Assembly (NCBI GenBank): GCA_963677825.2
Contig: CAXXEF010000001.1
Coordinates: 930,001-994,000, forward strand
Direction of reading: 5' to 3'
Source: Sporobacter sp963677825
Lineage (GTDB): Bacteria > Bacillota > Clostridia > Oscillospirales > Oscillospiraceae
DNA length: 64,000 bases
How positions within the stretch are numbered: position 1 is the first letter of the stretch; the number at the start of each line of letters is the position of its first letter. The position numbers and the translations under genes were made by a program. Under the pieces are notes generated by a model. It made no database searches. It was given only the letters and a program-made list of their open reading frames with translations, and was not told where the DNA came from. Positions 32,321-40,650 of this stretch are shown here, in pieces.

Positions 32321-33586
32321 ATGGATAAGAAACGCCCGGCCATTGCGCCGATTGCCGGCTGCCTGCTGATACAGATCTGCGTCGGCATCCTCTATTTATG
32401 GAGCGTCTTCAAAACACCGTTGATGCACTCGTTTGACTGGACAAAAGAAGCGGCCACTATGGTGTCGTCGTATATGTTGTTTGCGTTTGTCGCCGGCAAC
32501 TTAATCGGCGGCTTTTTGAATGACAAAAAGGGCCCGCGTATCACCGCGACGATCGGCGTCGTGATGTTCGCGTTCGGTATCGGCGTTACGGCGTTTCTAA
32601 CCAGCGAAACGATCAGCTGGATGAACCTGACGTATTGCGTAATCGGCGGACTGGGATCGGGCTTCGCCTACGGCGCGTGCATCAGCTGCGTACAGAAGTG
32701 GCTGCCCCATCGCCGCGGCCTCGCCTCAGGCCTGACCGTTTCGGCGTTCGCGTTCTCAACAGTCGTTTTCGCGCCGATATCCAGCGCCTTAATGAATGCA
32801 AACACAACGAACGGCATCGTCGATTTCAAGCCCGTGTTTTTAACACTGGCCGCTGTCTTCCTCATCGCCGGACTGATCGGCAGCATGCTCGTCCGTCTGC
32901 CGAGCGAAGCGGATAAAAAGAAAATGCCGATAACGCCCGTGTCCGACAAAGTACATACCGGCAAAGACTGTACGATCGGCCAGGCGATCAAAACGCTGCC
33001 GTTTTGGTGTATTTTTCTGGAGCTCATTTTCATTAACGGTACATGGACATTGTCCATCCCGCTCATTAAGGATTTGGGCATGCAGCGCGGCCTGACCGAG
33101 GCGCTGGCGATCCTGACAATGTCGATTACCGGCATCTTCAACGCCGGCGGACGTCTTATTATGGCAACGCTATCCGATAAAATCGGCCGCACAACGACGA
33201 TCATCGTGCTTTCGGTACTGACGTTCATCGGCGCGCTCTTAATGATCCTCAACGTGCAGGGCGCGGGCTTCATCGTCGCCATCTGCGTCATCGCCTTCGG
33301 CTACGGCGGCCCGGCTTCTGTCAACGCCGCGTTCACAACCGACTTTTTCGGCCCGAAAAACTCCGGCACAAACTACGGTGTTATCATGCTTGCGCTGGGC
33401 TTTTCGTCGGTTTTGTTCAATACGATTTCCACCCGGGTCTTGCAGGGTGACGTAACGAAAACATACATCATGGCAGCGGCAACGTCCGTCATCCCGATTA
33501 TCATGATGCTCATCATCAACCGTACGATCAAAAAGCAAAAAATCGAGCACATCGAATCCGATGCGCTCGAAGCGGAAGTGCTGTAA
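32321..33586 (+). CDS. MFS transporter, oxalate/formate antiporter-like
   Basis: A 421-residue major facilitator with twelve segments. N-terminal CLLIQICVGILYLWSVFK and the GFLNDKKGPR loop between segments 2 and 3 match the OFA (oxalate-formate antiporter) family. Substrate cannot be told; many clostridial members move small carboxylates. Own promoter just upstream, convergent with the next gene. Confidence 0.88.
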   Translation: MDKKRPAIAPIAGCLLIQICVGILYLWSVFKTPLMHSFDWTKEAATMVSSYMLFAFVAGNLIGGFLNDKKGPRITATIGVVMFAFGIGVTAFLTSETISWMNLTYCVIGGLGSGFAYGACISCVQKWLPHRRGLASGLTVSAFAFSTVVFAPISSALMNANTTNGIVDFKPVFLTLAAVFLIAGLIGSMLVRLPSEADKKKMPITPVSDKVHTGKDCTIGQAIKTLPFWCIFLELIFINGTWTLSIPLIKDLGMQRGLTEALAILTMSITGIFNAGGRLIMATLSDKIGRTTTIIVLSVLTFIGALLMILNVQGAGFIVAICVIAFGYGGPASVNAAFTTDFFGPKNSGTNYGVIMLALGFSSVLFNTISTRVLQGDVTKTYIMAAATSVIPIIMMLIINRTIKKQKIEHIESDALEAEVL

Positions 33587-33589
33587 CAG

Positions 33590-34333
33590 CTAAAGCTCAA
33601 ATACTTCGCCGCGGTGGGATATCTTCACGATCCTGCCGCGGTATTTTTCTGTTTTGGGATCTTTCATAAGCTTGTCAAACACCGTATGGCGGTTTTGAAA
33701 ATGCATCGGCACAACGACCCTCGCGTCGGCGACGGACATGAAGTAGTCCAGCCCCCACAGATACTCGCGCCGCAGACGCAGGTCGACGGGCACGAACGCC
33801 AGATCAAAAACTTCGTCGCGCAGCTTGTCGATCTGCTGCTTATAGGCTGCGGCCATCGCGGCGTTTTCGTCGTCGGGTTCGCCTGCCCAGTGCCACCAGT
33901 TCAGATCCCCCGCATGATAGATCTTCAAACCGTCCGTTTCGACGATGAACGCGACGCCCTCATCCGTCGAGCGCAGGGTGCGGATCGTCATGCCGGGCGC
34001 TTCATACATTTTATCCGGCTCGGCGACGATACGCTTTTCCGGCGGCGTCGGCGGCATCCTCACGTCCGACGAGAGGACGTATTGGATACGCGACACGTCG
34101 TGCGCCCACGTAAAGATTTCCGGGGTATAATGGTCGCCGTGGCGATGTGAGACAAAGACGGTCACATCGTACGGCGCAAGCTCAGACGCCGTGAGCAGTC
34201 CGCCGGCATCCGCGTCGGGCTTTTTGCGCCGCTCGACAGGTGAATAATCGAATACGAGCAGACGCGCGGCTGTTTTTACCGTAAAGCCGCTGTTAAAAAG
34301 ATAGCGCACCTCGACGCCGAGTTTATCCGTCAT
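33590..34333 (-). CDS. Metallo-beta-lactamase fold hydrolase (UlaG-like)
   Basis: A 247-residue hydrolase with the metal-binding HRHGDH (63-68), later Asp in IYHAGDLNWWHW and His in VVPMHFQ. The short HxHxDH form and overall layout fit UlaG-like MBL-fold enzymes that act on lactones or phosphodiesters. Substrate unknown. Its stop lies three bases from the MFS stop. Confidence 0.88.
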   Translation of the reverse strand: MTDKLGVEVRYLFNSGFTVKTAARLLVFDYSPVERRKKPDADAGGLLTASELAPYDVTVFVSHRHGDHYTPEIFTWAHDVSRIQYVLSSDVRMPPTPPEKRIVAEPDKMYEAPGMTIRTLRSTDEGVAFIVETDGLKIYHAGDLNWWHWAGEPDDENAAMAAAYKQQIDKLRDEVFDLAFVPVDLRLRREYLWGLDYFMSVADARVVVPMHFQNRHTVFDKLMKDPKTEKYRGRIVKISHRGEVFEL

Positions 34334-34467
34334 GTATGCTCCCCATTTCCACGTGATTCTTGTCTATCGTATCATACCACGTCATCTGGGGACAATAACG
34401 CTCTTGCATTTATTTTTATAAGACGATACAGTATAATCAAACAAAAATTTCTATTTGAGGTGACAAC

Positions 34468-35022
34468 ATGAACGCAGTATTACAAGCCATTAAAAGCCGG
34501 CGCAGTGTCCGCGCTTACGATACGCAAAAGCAGCTTTCCGACACGGATGTCGAGCTGATCCTAGAAGCCGGACGTTACGCGCCGACGGCGCACAACGAGC
34601 AGCCGTGGTACTTTACGGTTGTTCAGGACAACGCACTGCTCGAGCAGATTAACGCCGACAACAGCGCGTTGCTGGCTAATGCCGACAACGAGTGGCTGCG
34701 CGGGTTGGCCGCCGACCGCGGATACCGCTACACCTACAGCGCGCCGACCGTTATTTTTGTCTCAGCCAAAGACGGCGCGATGAGCCCGGAGACGGACTGC
34801 TCCGCTGCCGTGCAGAACATGATGCTGGCCGCCGAGAGCCTCGGGATCGGCTCGGTCTGGGTCGGCTTGTTATGGCCATATCTGCGCTCAGACGGCGCAG
34901 CAGCCGCTTTGCATCTGCCGGACGGCTACACACCGCGCCATGCCGTCGCGTTCGGGTACGCATCCGGCCCAAAACTGCCGGCACCGGCGCGTAAAACCGA
35001 CATCGTTAATTATATTAAGTAA
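34468..35022 (+). CDS. Nitroreductase family protein
   Basis: A 184-residue FMN-dependent oxidoreductase: the opening MNAVLQAIKSRRSVRAYDTQ binds FMN phosphate (RRSVR), followed by ILEAGRYAPTAHNEQPW and ESLGIGSVWVG. First of two adjacent nitroreductases, 13 bases apart, and probably co-transcribed with queH. Confidence 0.93.
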   Translation: MNAVLQAIKSRRSVRAYDTQKQLSDTDVELILEAGRYAPTAHNEQPWYFTVVQDNALLEQINADNSALLANADNEWLRGLAADRGYRYTYSAPTVIFVSAKDGAMSPETDCSAAVQNMMLAAESLGIGSVWVGLLWPYLRSDGAAAALHLPDGYTPRHAVAFGYASGPKLPAPARKTDIVNYIK

Positions 35023-35035
35023 AGGGGCTATCGTC

Positions 35036-35680
35036 ATGACTGTACAGGAAGCTTTATCCGCGCGCCGCTCCATACGTGCGTTTAAATCCGACCGTATTGA
35101 CCGCGACACACTGCGTGCCGTCCTCACGGACGCCGCCCTCGCACCATCGTGGGCGAACTCACAGCCGTGGGACGTTTTTGTCGCCGAGGGCGGCGCGCTT
35201 GAGCGCATCAAAGCCGCCTATGCCGAGCAATACGCAAACGCCGTCCAGGCGCAGCCCGACCTCACACGGCCCGTCGAATGGACGCAAGCGGCCAAAACGC
35301 GCCTGAAAGCGCTGTACCCGGACATGCTGCGTGACTGCGGCGACGCCGCCGGGCAGTTTGGCCTTTTAAATCAGCGCATTTTTGACGCGCCCTGCCTCGT
35401 CGTCGTCTGTATGGACAAGCTGCTCACGCCGTGGTCGATTTACGATATCGGCGCGTACTCACAGAGCCTGATGCTCTCTGCTATCGAGCATGGATTGGGT
35501 TCGATCCCGGCCGTCACGAGCGTGCATTATCCGGAAGTATTACGTCAGGAGCTCGGTATCCCCGGAAACCTGCAGGTTATCATCGGCATCGCCGTGGGTT
35601 ATACGGACGAGACGAACGGTATCAACAACTTCCGCAGCGCCCGCGACCCCATCGACGATACGGTTAAATTCTGCGAGTAA
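35036..35680 (+). CDS. Nitroreductase family protein
   Basis: A 214-residue FMN-dependent oxidoreductase with RRSIRAFK (10-17), LAPSWANSQPWDV and IEHGLGSIPAV. Longer than its upstream neighbour because of an inserted middle region (about 60-105), so the two are not a recent copy. ATG 35036 is chosen for AAAGGGG upstream. Confidence 0.93.
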   Translation: MTVQEALSARRSIRAFKSDRIDRDTLRAVLTDAALAPSWANSQPWDVFVAEGGALERIKAAYAEQYANAVQAQPDLTRPVEWTQAAKTRLKALYPDMLRDCGDAAGQFGLLNQRIFDAPCLVVVCMDKLLTPWSIYDIGAYSQSLMLSAIEHGLGSIPAVTSVHYPEVLRQELGIPGNLQVIIGIAVGYTDETNGINNFRSARDPIDDTVKFCE

Positions 35681-35694
35681 TCGGGAGGCAAGCT

Positions 35695-36324
35695 ATGGCT
35701 GCTAATGACCGGCGCATATTTGATGAAACGCTCCGGAATATCGAGGCGACAGGCGCGCATCCGCGCTTATTACTGCACAGCTGTTGCGGGCCGTGCAGCA
35801 CGACGGTGCTCGAGCTGCTCACGCGCGTGTTTGATGTGACGATCTGTTACTACAATCCGAATATTTATCCGGCCGCCGAATACGAAAAGCGCGCCGCCGA
35901 GCAGCGCCGTCTGATTGCCGAGTTGACGACGCCGCGTCCCGTCGCGCATCTGGACGTTCCCTACGACCCGGAGCGCTTTGACGCATCCGTCAAGGGTCTT
36001 GAAGCGGAGCCGGAGGGCGGACAGCGGTGCACCGAATGCTTCCGGCTCCGCCTGGACGAAACGGCGCGCCGCGCCACCGAGCTTGGCTTCGAGTATTTTA
36101 CGACGACACTGTCGGTCAGCCCGCATAAGAATGCCGCGCTGCTCAACAAGCTCGGCGTCGAGGCCGCGGACAAATACGGCGTCAACTACCTGACCGCCGA
36201 CTTCAAGAAAAAAGACGGCTATAAGCGCTCGATCGAATTATCGCGCCAGTTTGATCTATACCGGCAGGATTACTGCGGCTGCCGCTTCTCGCTCCTACAG
36301 CGAGGCGATTTGTCGTCCGGCTGA
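35695..36324 (+). CDS. queH: Epoxyqueuosine reductase QueH
   Basis: A 209-residue enzyme that makes the last step of the tRNA modification queuosine, as the non-orthologous substitute for QueG. Cys motifs for the Fe-S cluster and metal site are present: HSCCGPCSTTV (about 28-38), RCTECFRLRL (about 110) and YCGCRFS near the C-terminus. AGGAGGCAAGC-type spacing before ATG (gggaggcaagct). It begins 14 bases after the second nitroreductase. Confidence 0.94.
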   Translation: MAANDRRIFDETLRNIEATGAHPRLLLHSCCGPCSTTVLELLTRVFDVTICYYNPNIYPAAEYEKRAAEQRRLIAELTTPRPVAHLDVPYDPERFDASVKGLEAEPEGGQRCTECFRLRLDETARRATELGFEYFTTTLSVSPHKNAALLNKLGVEAADKYGVNYLTADFKKKDGYKRSIELSRQFDLYRQDYCGCRFSLLQRGDLSSG

Positions 36325-36334
36325 CGGTTTAGAC

Positions 36335-36363
36335 TTTGCTTTAGCGCCTAAAACTGATATAAT
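36335..36363 (+). promoter_or_regulatory. Promoter of queT-galU
   Basis: TTTGCT, 17 bases, TATAAT; start codon 31 bases past the -10. No preQ1 riboswitch fits in the space. Confidence 0.6.
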
Positions 36364-36393
36364 GAGAAAACTTTGTTATCTGGAGAACCACTT

Positions 36394-36918
36394 ATGACCA
36401 TTCGGAAAATTACGTTTGCAGCCGTCATCGCCGCCGTTTACGCCGCGCTCACCCTTGCGTTTCAATTCATGAGCTTCGGCCCTGTCCAGTTTCGCGTGGC
36501 GGAGGTGCTTTGCATCCTGCCGTTCTTCTTCCCCTTTTCGGTTTGGGGACTGTTCGTCGGCTGCATTCTTGCCAATATTATCGGCCCCTACGGCCCGCTC
36601 GACGTCATCTTCGGATCGCTGACGACCCTGATTGCCGCGTTATGCACAATGGCAATCGGCCGACGCAGCAGGGGCGCCCTCGCCTCGAAGGTACTTGCCG
36701 CGGCGCCGCCCGTTGTCTTTAACGCCGTGATCATCGGCGCGATGATCGCGTATCTCGAATCGGCGACGATTGAGGCGTTCTGGCCGGCATTTATTTCGAT
36801 CGGCTTGTCGGTCGGCTTCGGTGAGCTCGTCGTCATGTACGCGCTCGGCCTGCCGGCGCTCGTCCTGCTGCCGAAAATGCGCTTTTACAGCAGTTTGACT
36901 GCAATTTATCATCAATAA
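36394..36918 (+). CDS. queT: Queuosine precursor transporter QueT
   Basis: A 174-residue membrane protein with about five segments. The FMSFGPVQFRVAEVLCILP region and ANIIGPYGPLDVIFGS match QueT, the substrate-binding S component of an ECF-type importer for queuosine precursors. ATG 36394 has CTGGAG upstream. It follows queH, which supports a salvage route. The shared ECF energising genes are not in this window. Confidence 0.9.
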   Translation: MTIRKITFAAVIAAVYAALTLAFQFMSFGPVQFRVAEVLCILPFFFPFSVWGLFVGCILANIIGPYGPLDVIFGSLTTLIAALCTMAIGRRSRGALASKVLAAAPPVVFNAVIIGAMIAYLESATIEAFWPAFISIGLSVGFGELVVMYALGLPALVLLPKMRFYSSLTAIYHQ

Positions 36919-36952
36919 AACAACCATTCAGCTTTGAGGAGGTCACGATCCC

Positions 36953-37828
36953 ATGAAAGTCAGAAAAGCCGTCATTCCAGCCGCCGGTCTCGGTACGCGG
37001 ATGCTGCCTGCAACGAAAACCGTACCGAAGGAAATGCTGCCGATGGTGGACAAGCCCGTCATCCAGTACATCATCGAAGAAGCCGTTGCCTCCGGCATCG
37101 AGGACATATTAATCGTCACCAATCGCGCCAAATCTGCGATGGACGACTATTTTGACTATCACCCTGAGCTTGAGCAGCGTCTGGCGCAAGGCGGTAAAGA
37201 TAAAGAGCTTGAGGCCGTGCGCCACTCCGCCGATCTCGCCAACATCTTTTACGTCCGCCAGAAAGAGACGAAGGGTCTCGGCCACGCCATCTGGCGCGCC
37301 AAGCGCTTCGTTGGCGATGAGCCGTTTGCCGTATTACTTGGCGACGATATCATGATGGCCGACAAGCCCGTCACACGTCAGCTGATCGATGCGGCAGAAA
37401 AATACGGCGCGAGCGCCGTTGGCACGCAAGCCGTCGCCGACGAGGCGATCGGTAAATACTCCTCGCTGAAGATCGATCCGCTTGAAGATCGCATATTCCG
37501 CGTCAGCGATATGAACGAGAAGCCGACGCTGGCCGAAAAGTTCTCCAACTATGCCATCCTCGGCCGCTATGTGCTGACGGCCGACATTTTCGATATTCTT
37601 GAAAACACCAAGCCCGGCTATGGCGGCGAGATCCAGCTGACCGACGGCCTTAAGGAGCTGTGCCAGCGCAACCCGATGGTCGCCGTCGACTTTGAGGGCC
37701 GCCGGTACGACACGGGTAATATCAAGGGCTTTCTGGAGGCCACCATTGACTTCGCGCTTAAAAACGACGAGGTCGGCCCGTGGCTGCACGGCTTCATCGC
37801 CGACAAAGCACGCAGCTTTGACGTCTAG
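36953..37828 (+). CDS. galU: UTP--glucose-1-phosphate uridylyltransferase
   Basis: A 291-residue nucleotidyltransferase producing UDP-glucose for cell-surface glycans. The N-terminus KAVIPAAGLGTRMLPATK (key GxGTRxLPxTK) is diagnostic, followed by IPKEMLP-like VPKEMLPMVDKP and VLLGDDI. GAGGAGG lies upstream. Starts 34 bases after queT. Confidence 0.95.
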   Translation: MKVRKAVIPAAGLGTRMLPATKTVPKEMLPMVDKPVIQYIIEEAVASGIEDILIVTNRAKSAMDDYFDYHPELEQRLAQGGKDKELEAVRHSADLANIFYVRQKETKGLGHAIWRAKRFVGDEPFAVLLGDDIMMADKPVTRQLIDAAEKYGASAVGTQAVADEAIGKYSSLKIDPLEDRIFRVSDMNEKPTLAEKFSNYAILGRYVLTADIFDILENTKPGYGGEIQLTDGLKELCQRNPMVAVDFEGRRYDTGNIKGFLEATIDFALKNDEVGPWLHGFIADKARSFDV

Positions 37829-37851
37829 GCAGTCCGGAGAATAACCATCCA

Positions 37852-38307
37852 ATGAAAAAAGCTGTTTTACTGATCATCATCGCTGCACTTGCCGTGCTGA
37901 GCGCGTGCGCCGGCGGCAGCGCACGAAGTACCCTCACGGCACTTAAAACCTCCGATTACGCCTCGACCGACTTCTCCGCAACCGGCGCTGTCGTATTAGC
38001 CCCTGAGCAGGCGTCGTATACCGTCACGGCAGAAGAGATTACGTGTACCGTCACCAACAACACGCCGGGTAACGTCACATACGATGAACAATACGCGCTC
38101 GAGATCTTTCTGCAAGACGGCTGGCATCCGATACCGTTCCCGAAAAATATGATTTTCGCACCGGTCGGATATACATTGCGGCCCGGTGTAACCAACATCT
38201 TGTCGATTAAGCTGTCCGAGCATGATTTCCCCTTTGAGCCCGGGCATTACCGTCTGGTCAAGCAAGTCGATGATTACGCGGTATCCGCCGAATTTGATCT
38301 GCAATAG
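37852..38307 (+). CDS. Lipoprotein with Ig-like fold
   Basis: A 151-residue lipoprotein: signal with LSAC (about 16-19), then a beta-rich domain with TCTVTNNTPGNVTYDEQYAL (a pattern of Big_14-like bacterial Ig domains) and FEPGHYRLVKQVDD. It starts 23 bases after galU and ends the operon. Function unknown. Confidence 0.8.
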   Translation: MKKAVLLIIIAALAVLSACAGGSARSTLTALKTSDYASTDFSATGAVVLAPEQASYTVTAEEITCTVTNNTPGNVTYDEQYALEIFLQDGWHPIPFPKNMIFAPVGYTLRPGVTNILSIKLSEHDFPFEPGHYRLVKQVDDYAVSAEFDLQ

Positions 38308-38629
38308 TACAAATAGGCACCTGTGAATTCGTTCACGGGTGCCTTTTCGTTTCCGGCTCTGACGTGCGCGCGACAGCGCTTCACGCCCTGTTTTCCTGAG
38401 AATAATTTATTTCACCTACGCGTGCCGATGTCAAATTTCCGCACCTTTGAATTGGTTATTTTGGATTTATAATGCTGAGATATGCTAATAGGATTGAATG
38501 ATCTCTTTCAGGATGATATAATTACCTAAAAATGTATCCGGCTACCTTTTGGCTGGCGGCGAACCAAATACCTTCGCAGCGTGCATGTGCACGCCGTCGC
38601 CTCTTGTTCGGATCGATTTGGAGATCAGT
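38308..38629. other. Spacer between the lipoprotein and Bcr-type transporter genes
   Basis: Contains the terminator at 38316-38343 and a possible promoter: TTGAAT (38447-38452), 17 bases, TAATGC, or the overlapping TATAAT at 38468 with a 15-base spacer. No gene seen. Confidence 0.5.
38316..38343 (+). terminator. Terminator of the queT-galU-lipoprotein operon
   Basis: GGCACCTGTGAA / TTCACGGGTGCC with loop TTCG, followed by TTTT. Confidence 0.85.
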
Positions 38630-39871
38630 ATGAATAACGAAACAACGCCGCCTCCTGCTCCGGCCCCGGAGAGCACCGCACCAGTGCAAAAAATACTTGG
38701 TAAACGAGGTCTGATCATCTTTCTGGTTTTACTGGGTATCTTTCCTCCCTTGTCAACCGACCTGTACCTGCCGGCTCTGCCGGCGATGACGAAGAACTTC
38801 GATATCCCCGAAGTAATGACCAACCTCACGATCATCTTGTTTTTCGTATTTTTCAGCATCTCAAGCCTGTTCTGGGGCCCGCTGTGCGACAAACACGGTC
38901 GTCGTAAAATACTGCTGATCGGGCTGACCACCTACACGACCGCCAGCCTGCTGTGCGCGTTTTCTCCCAACATCTACATGCTGATTACCAGCCGGATCCT
39001 GCAGGCAATCGGCGCCGGTGCCGCGACGGCGACAGCCATGGCAATCATCAAAGACGTGTTCGACGGCAAAAGGATGGAGCGTGCCATAGCAACGATCCAG
39101 ACGATCTCCGTCGTCGTGCCGGTTATCGCGCCAATGCTGGGTGCGCAGCTCTTAAAGATCACGGACTGGCGCGGTGCGTTTTATACGCAGGCCTTTATCG
39201 GTATCGTTGCCGTCTCACTGTCGGTGCTGTTCACCGAAACAATCAGGTCCCGTAACAGCGGCAACATTTTCAAAACACTTGGCCGGCTGTTTGTCGTCAT
39301 ACGCAACAAGCGGTTTTTCTCACTGCTGATGATTTTTTCCTTTGCCGCTGCCGTTATGATGGCGTATATCTCCGCCTCACCGTACATCTACCAGAACTAT
39401 TTTGGCCTCAGTGAAGAACGGTACAGCTTCTTCTTCTCGTTCAACGCCATCATGATGGTCGTCGGGCCTTTCCTGTATATCCGTCTCTCGTCACGTTTCC
39501 GGCGCTTTTCGCTGATCAACGCCAGCTTCATCATCACGCTGATCTCCGGCATCCTCATCGTTACCATCGGCCCGACGGCTCCGCTCGCTTTCGCGCTGTC
39601 GATGATGCCGACGACGATTATGGTCACCTTCATCGCGCCGCCGACGCGCTTTTTGATGCTCAGTCAGATAGACGGCGACACCGGCTCCGCTTCGGCGCTG
39701 ATCGCGGCCTTCAGCTCAATAGCCGGCAGCCTCGGTATGGTGATTGCTTCACTCGATATCGGCAACCATTTCCTCTTAGTCGGCGGGCTGGACATTGTCA
39801 TCAGCGTTGTGTGCGCAGGTGTATGGCTGTTTTTAACCAGCAGACCGCTTTTGCGCGATCTGCGGCAATAG
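38630..39871 (+). CDS. Bcr/CflA-type MFS multidrug transporter
   Basis: A 413-residue, twelve-segment transporter. After a Pro-rich cytoplasmic N-terminus (5-20) it has STDLYLPALPAM, the Bcr/CflA family signature, and WGPLCDKHGRRK in the 2-3 loop. ATG 38630 is chosen because GGAG lies upstream; the frame is open 27 codons further. Drug export is family knowledge. Confidence 0.92.
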   Translation: MNNETTPPPAPAPESTAPVQKILGKRGLIIFLVLLGIFPPLSTDLYLPALPAMTKNFDIPEVMTNLTIILFFVFFSISSLFWGPLCDKHGRRKILLIGLTTYTTASLLCAFSPNIYMLITSRILQAIGAGAATATAMAIIKDVFDGKRMERAIATIQTISVVVPVIAPMLGAQLLKITDWRGAFYTQAFIGIVAVSLSVLFTETIRSRNSGNIFKTLGRLFVVIRNKRFFSLLMIFSFAAAVMMAYISASPYIYQNYFGLSEERYSFFFSFNAIMMVVGPFLYIRLSSRFRRFSLINASFIITLISGILIVTIGPTAPLAFALSMMPTTIMVTFIAPPTRFLMLSQIDGDTGSASALIAAFSSIAGSLGMVIASLDIGNHFLLVGGLDIVISVVCAGVWLFLTSRPLLRDLRQ

Positions 39872-39930
39872 TTTCAGCGCGCGTTAATCAATCCATTTTC
39901 GGGCATTTAGTTGCCGCTTGTCAAACAGAT

Positions 39931-39953
39931 AGCCGGAAGCAAAGCTTCCGGCT
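39931..39953 (+). terminator. Terminator after the Bcr-type gene
   Basis: AGCCGGAAGC-AAA-GCTTCCGGCT followed by TCTT. Confidence 0.7.
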
Positions 39954-39964
39954 TCTTGATTGTG

Positions 39965-39993
39965 TTGTATTCGACTGGCTCCTGACGTATAAT
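39965..39993 (+). promoter_or_regulatory. Promoter of the DUF6512-like gene
   Basis: TTGTAT, 17 bases, TATAAT; start codon 38 bases past the -10. Confidence 0.65.
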
Positions 39994-40030
39994 AATAGTC
40001 GGCTTTTGGTTCGGCAAAAGGAGTGATTTG

Positions 40031-40600
40031 ATGCCTAAAGCAGAAACATCCCGTCGTAAAAACCCGTTTCAGATCTGGCTGCTGATCGGTATCCCGGTTC
40101 TGTTTGCAGCGTCCTACCCGCTGCACTTTTTATTCGAATGGACCGGCAAGCCTGCTGTCGTCGGTTTGATCGCGCCCGTCAACGAAAGCCCGTGGGAACA
40201 CCTCAAGCTCATTTTCTGGCCGATGCTTGCCTGGTGTTCGATCGGTTACGCAATATATGGGCAAAAACGAGGCCGGCAGCGCGCGAAATTCCCCGTCAGC
40301 CTTGCAGCTGCGGAGCTGACCGCGATGGTGATTGTGCTTGCTATTTACTATATTTGCATCGGCGCGTTCGCTGCGCAATCGCTTACAATCAACATCGTCT
40401 CTGTGATACTTGGCCTAGTCGCCGCGATGGTGCTTGCGCGTCATATCTATAAGCGTTCAAGCCCGGGCAGCGTACTATCCCTTATTTGTATTGCAGTCTT
40501 GATTCTGCTGGCCGCGGCGTTCGTCTATTTCACGTTTCAGCCGCCGCACCTGCCGCTGTTTCAGGATCCACCGACCGGCGGCTACGGCATCGTCCGATGA
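40031..40600 (+). CDS. Membrane protein, DUF6512-like
   Basis: A 189-residue protein with about five membrane segments. LIAPVNESPWEHLKLIFWPM is the recognisable family motif (PVNES-WEHLK). AAAAGGAG precedes the ATG. Function unknown. Confidence 0.8.
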   Translation: MPKAETSRRKNPFQIWLLIGIPVLFAASYPLHFLFEWTGKPAVVGLIAPVNESPWEHLKLIFWPMLAWCSIGYAIYGQKRGRQRAKFPVSLAAAELTAMVIVLAIYYICIGAFAAQSLTINIVSVILGLVAAMVLARHIYKRSSPGSVLSLICIAVLILLAAAFVYFTFQPPHLPLFQDPPTGGYGIVR

Positions 40601-40613
40601 TATGAATATTTAA

Positions 40614-40640
40614 AACCGGCCGACGTATTGTCGGCCGGTT
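40614..40640. terminator. Bidirectional terminator
   Basis: AACCGGCCGAC / GTCGGCCGGTT with a 5-base loop and a T run, between two convergent genes. Confidence 0.85.
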
Positions 40641-40650
40641 CTTTTTCGTG

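Noticed and set aside
36325..36394. preQ1 riboswitch in front of queT
   Set aside because: The space between queH and queT is 69 bases and contains a good promoter ending near the start codon; no preQ1 core motif is visible.
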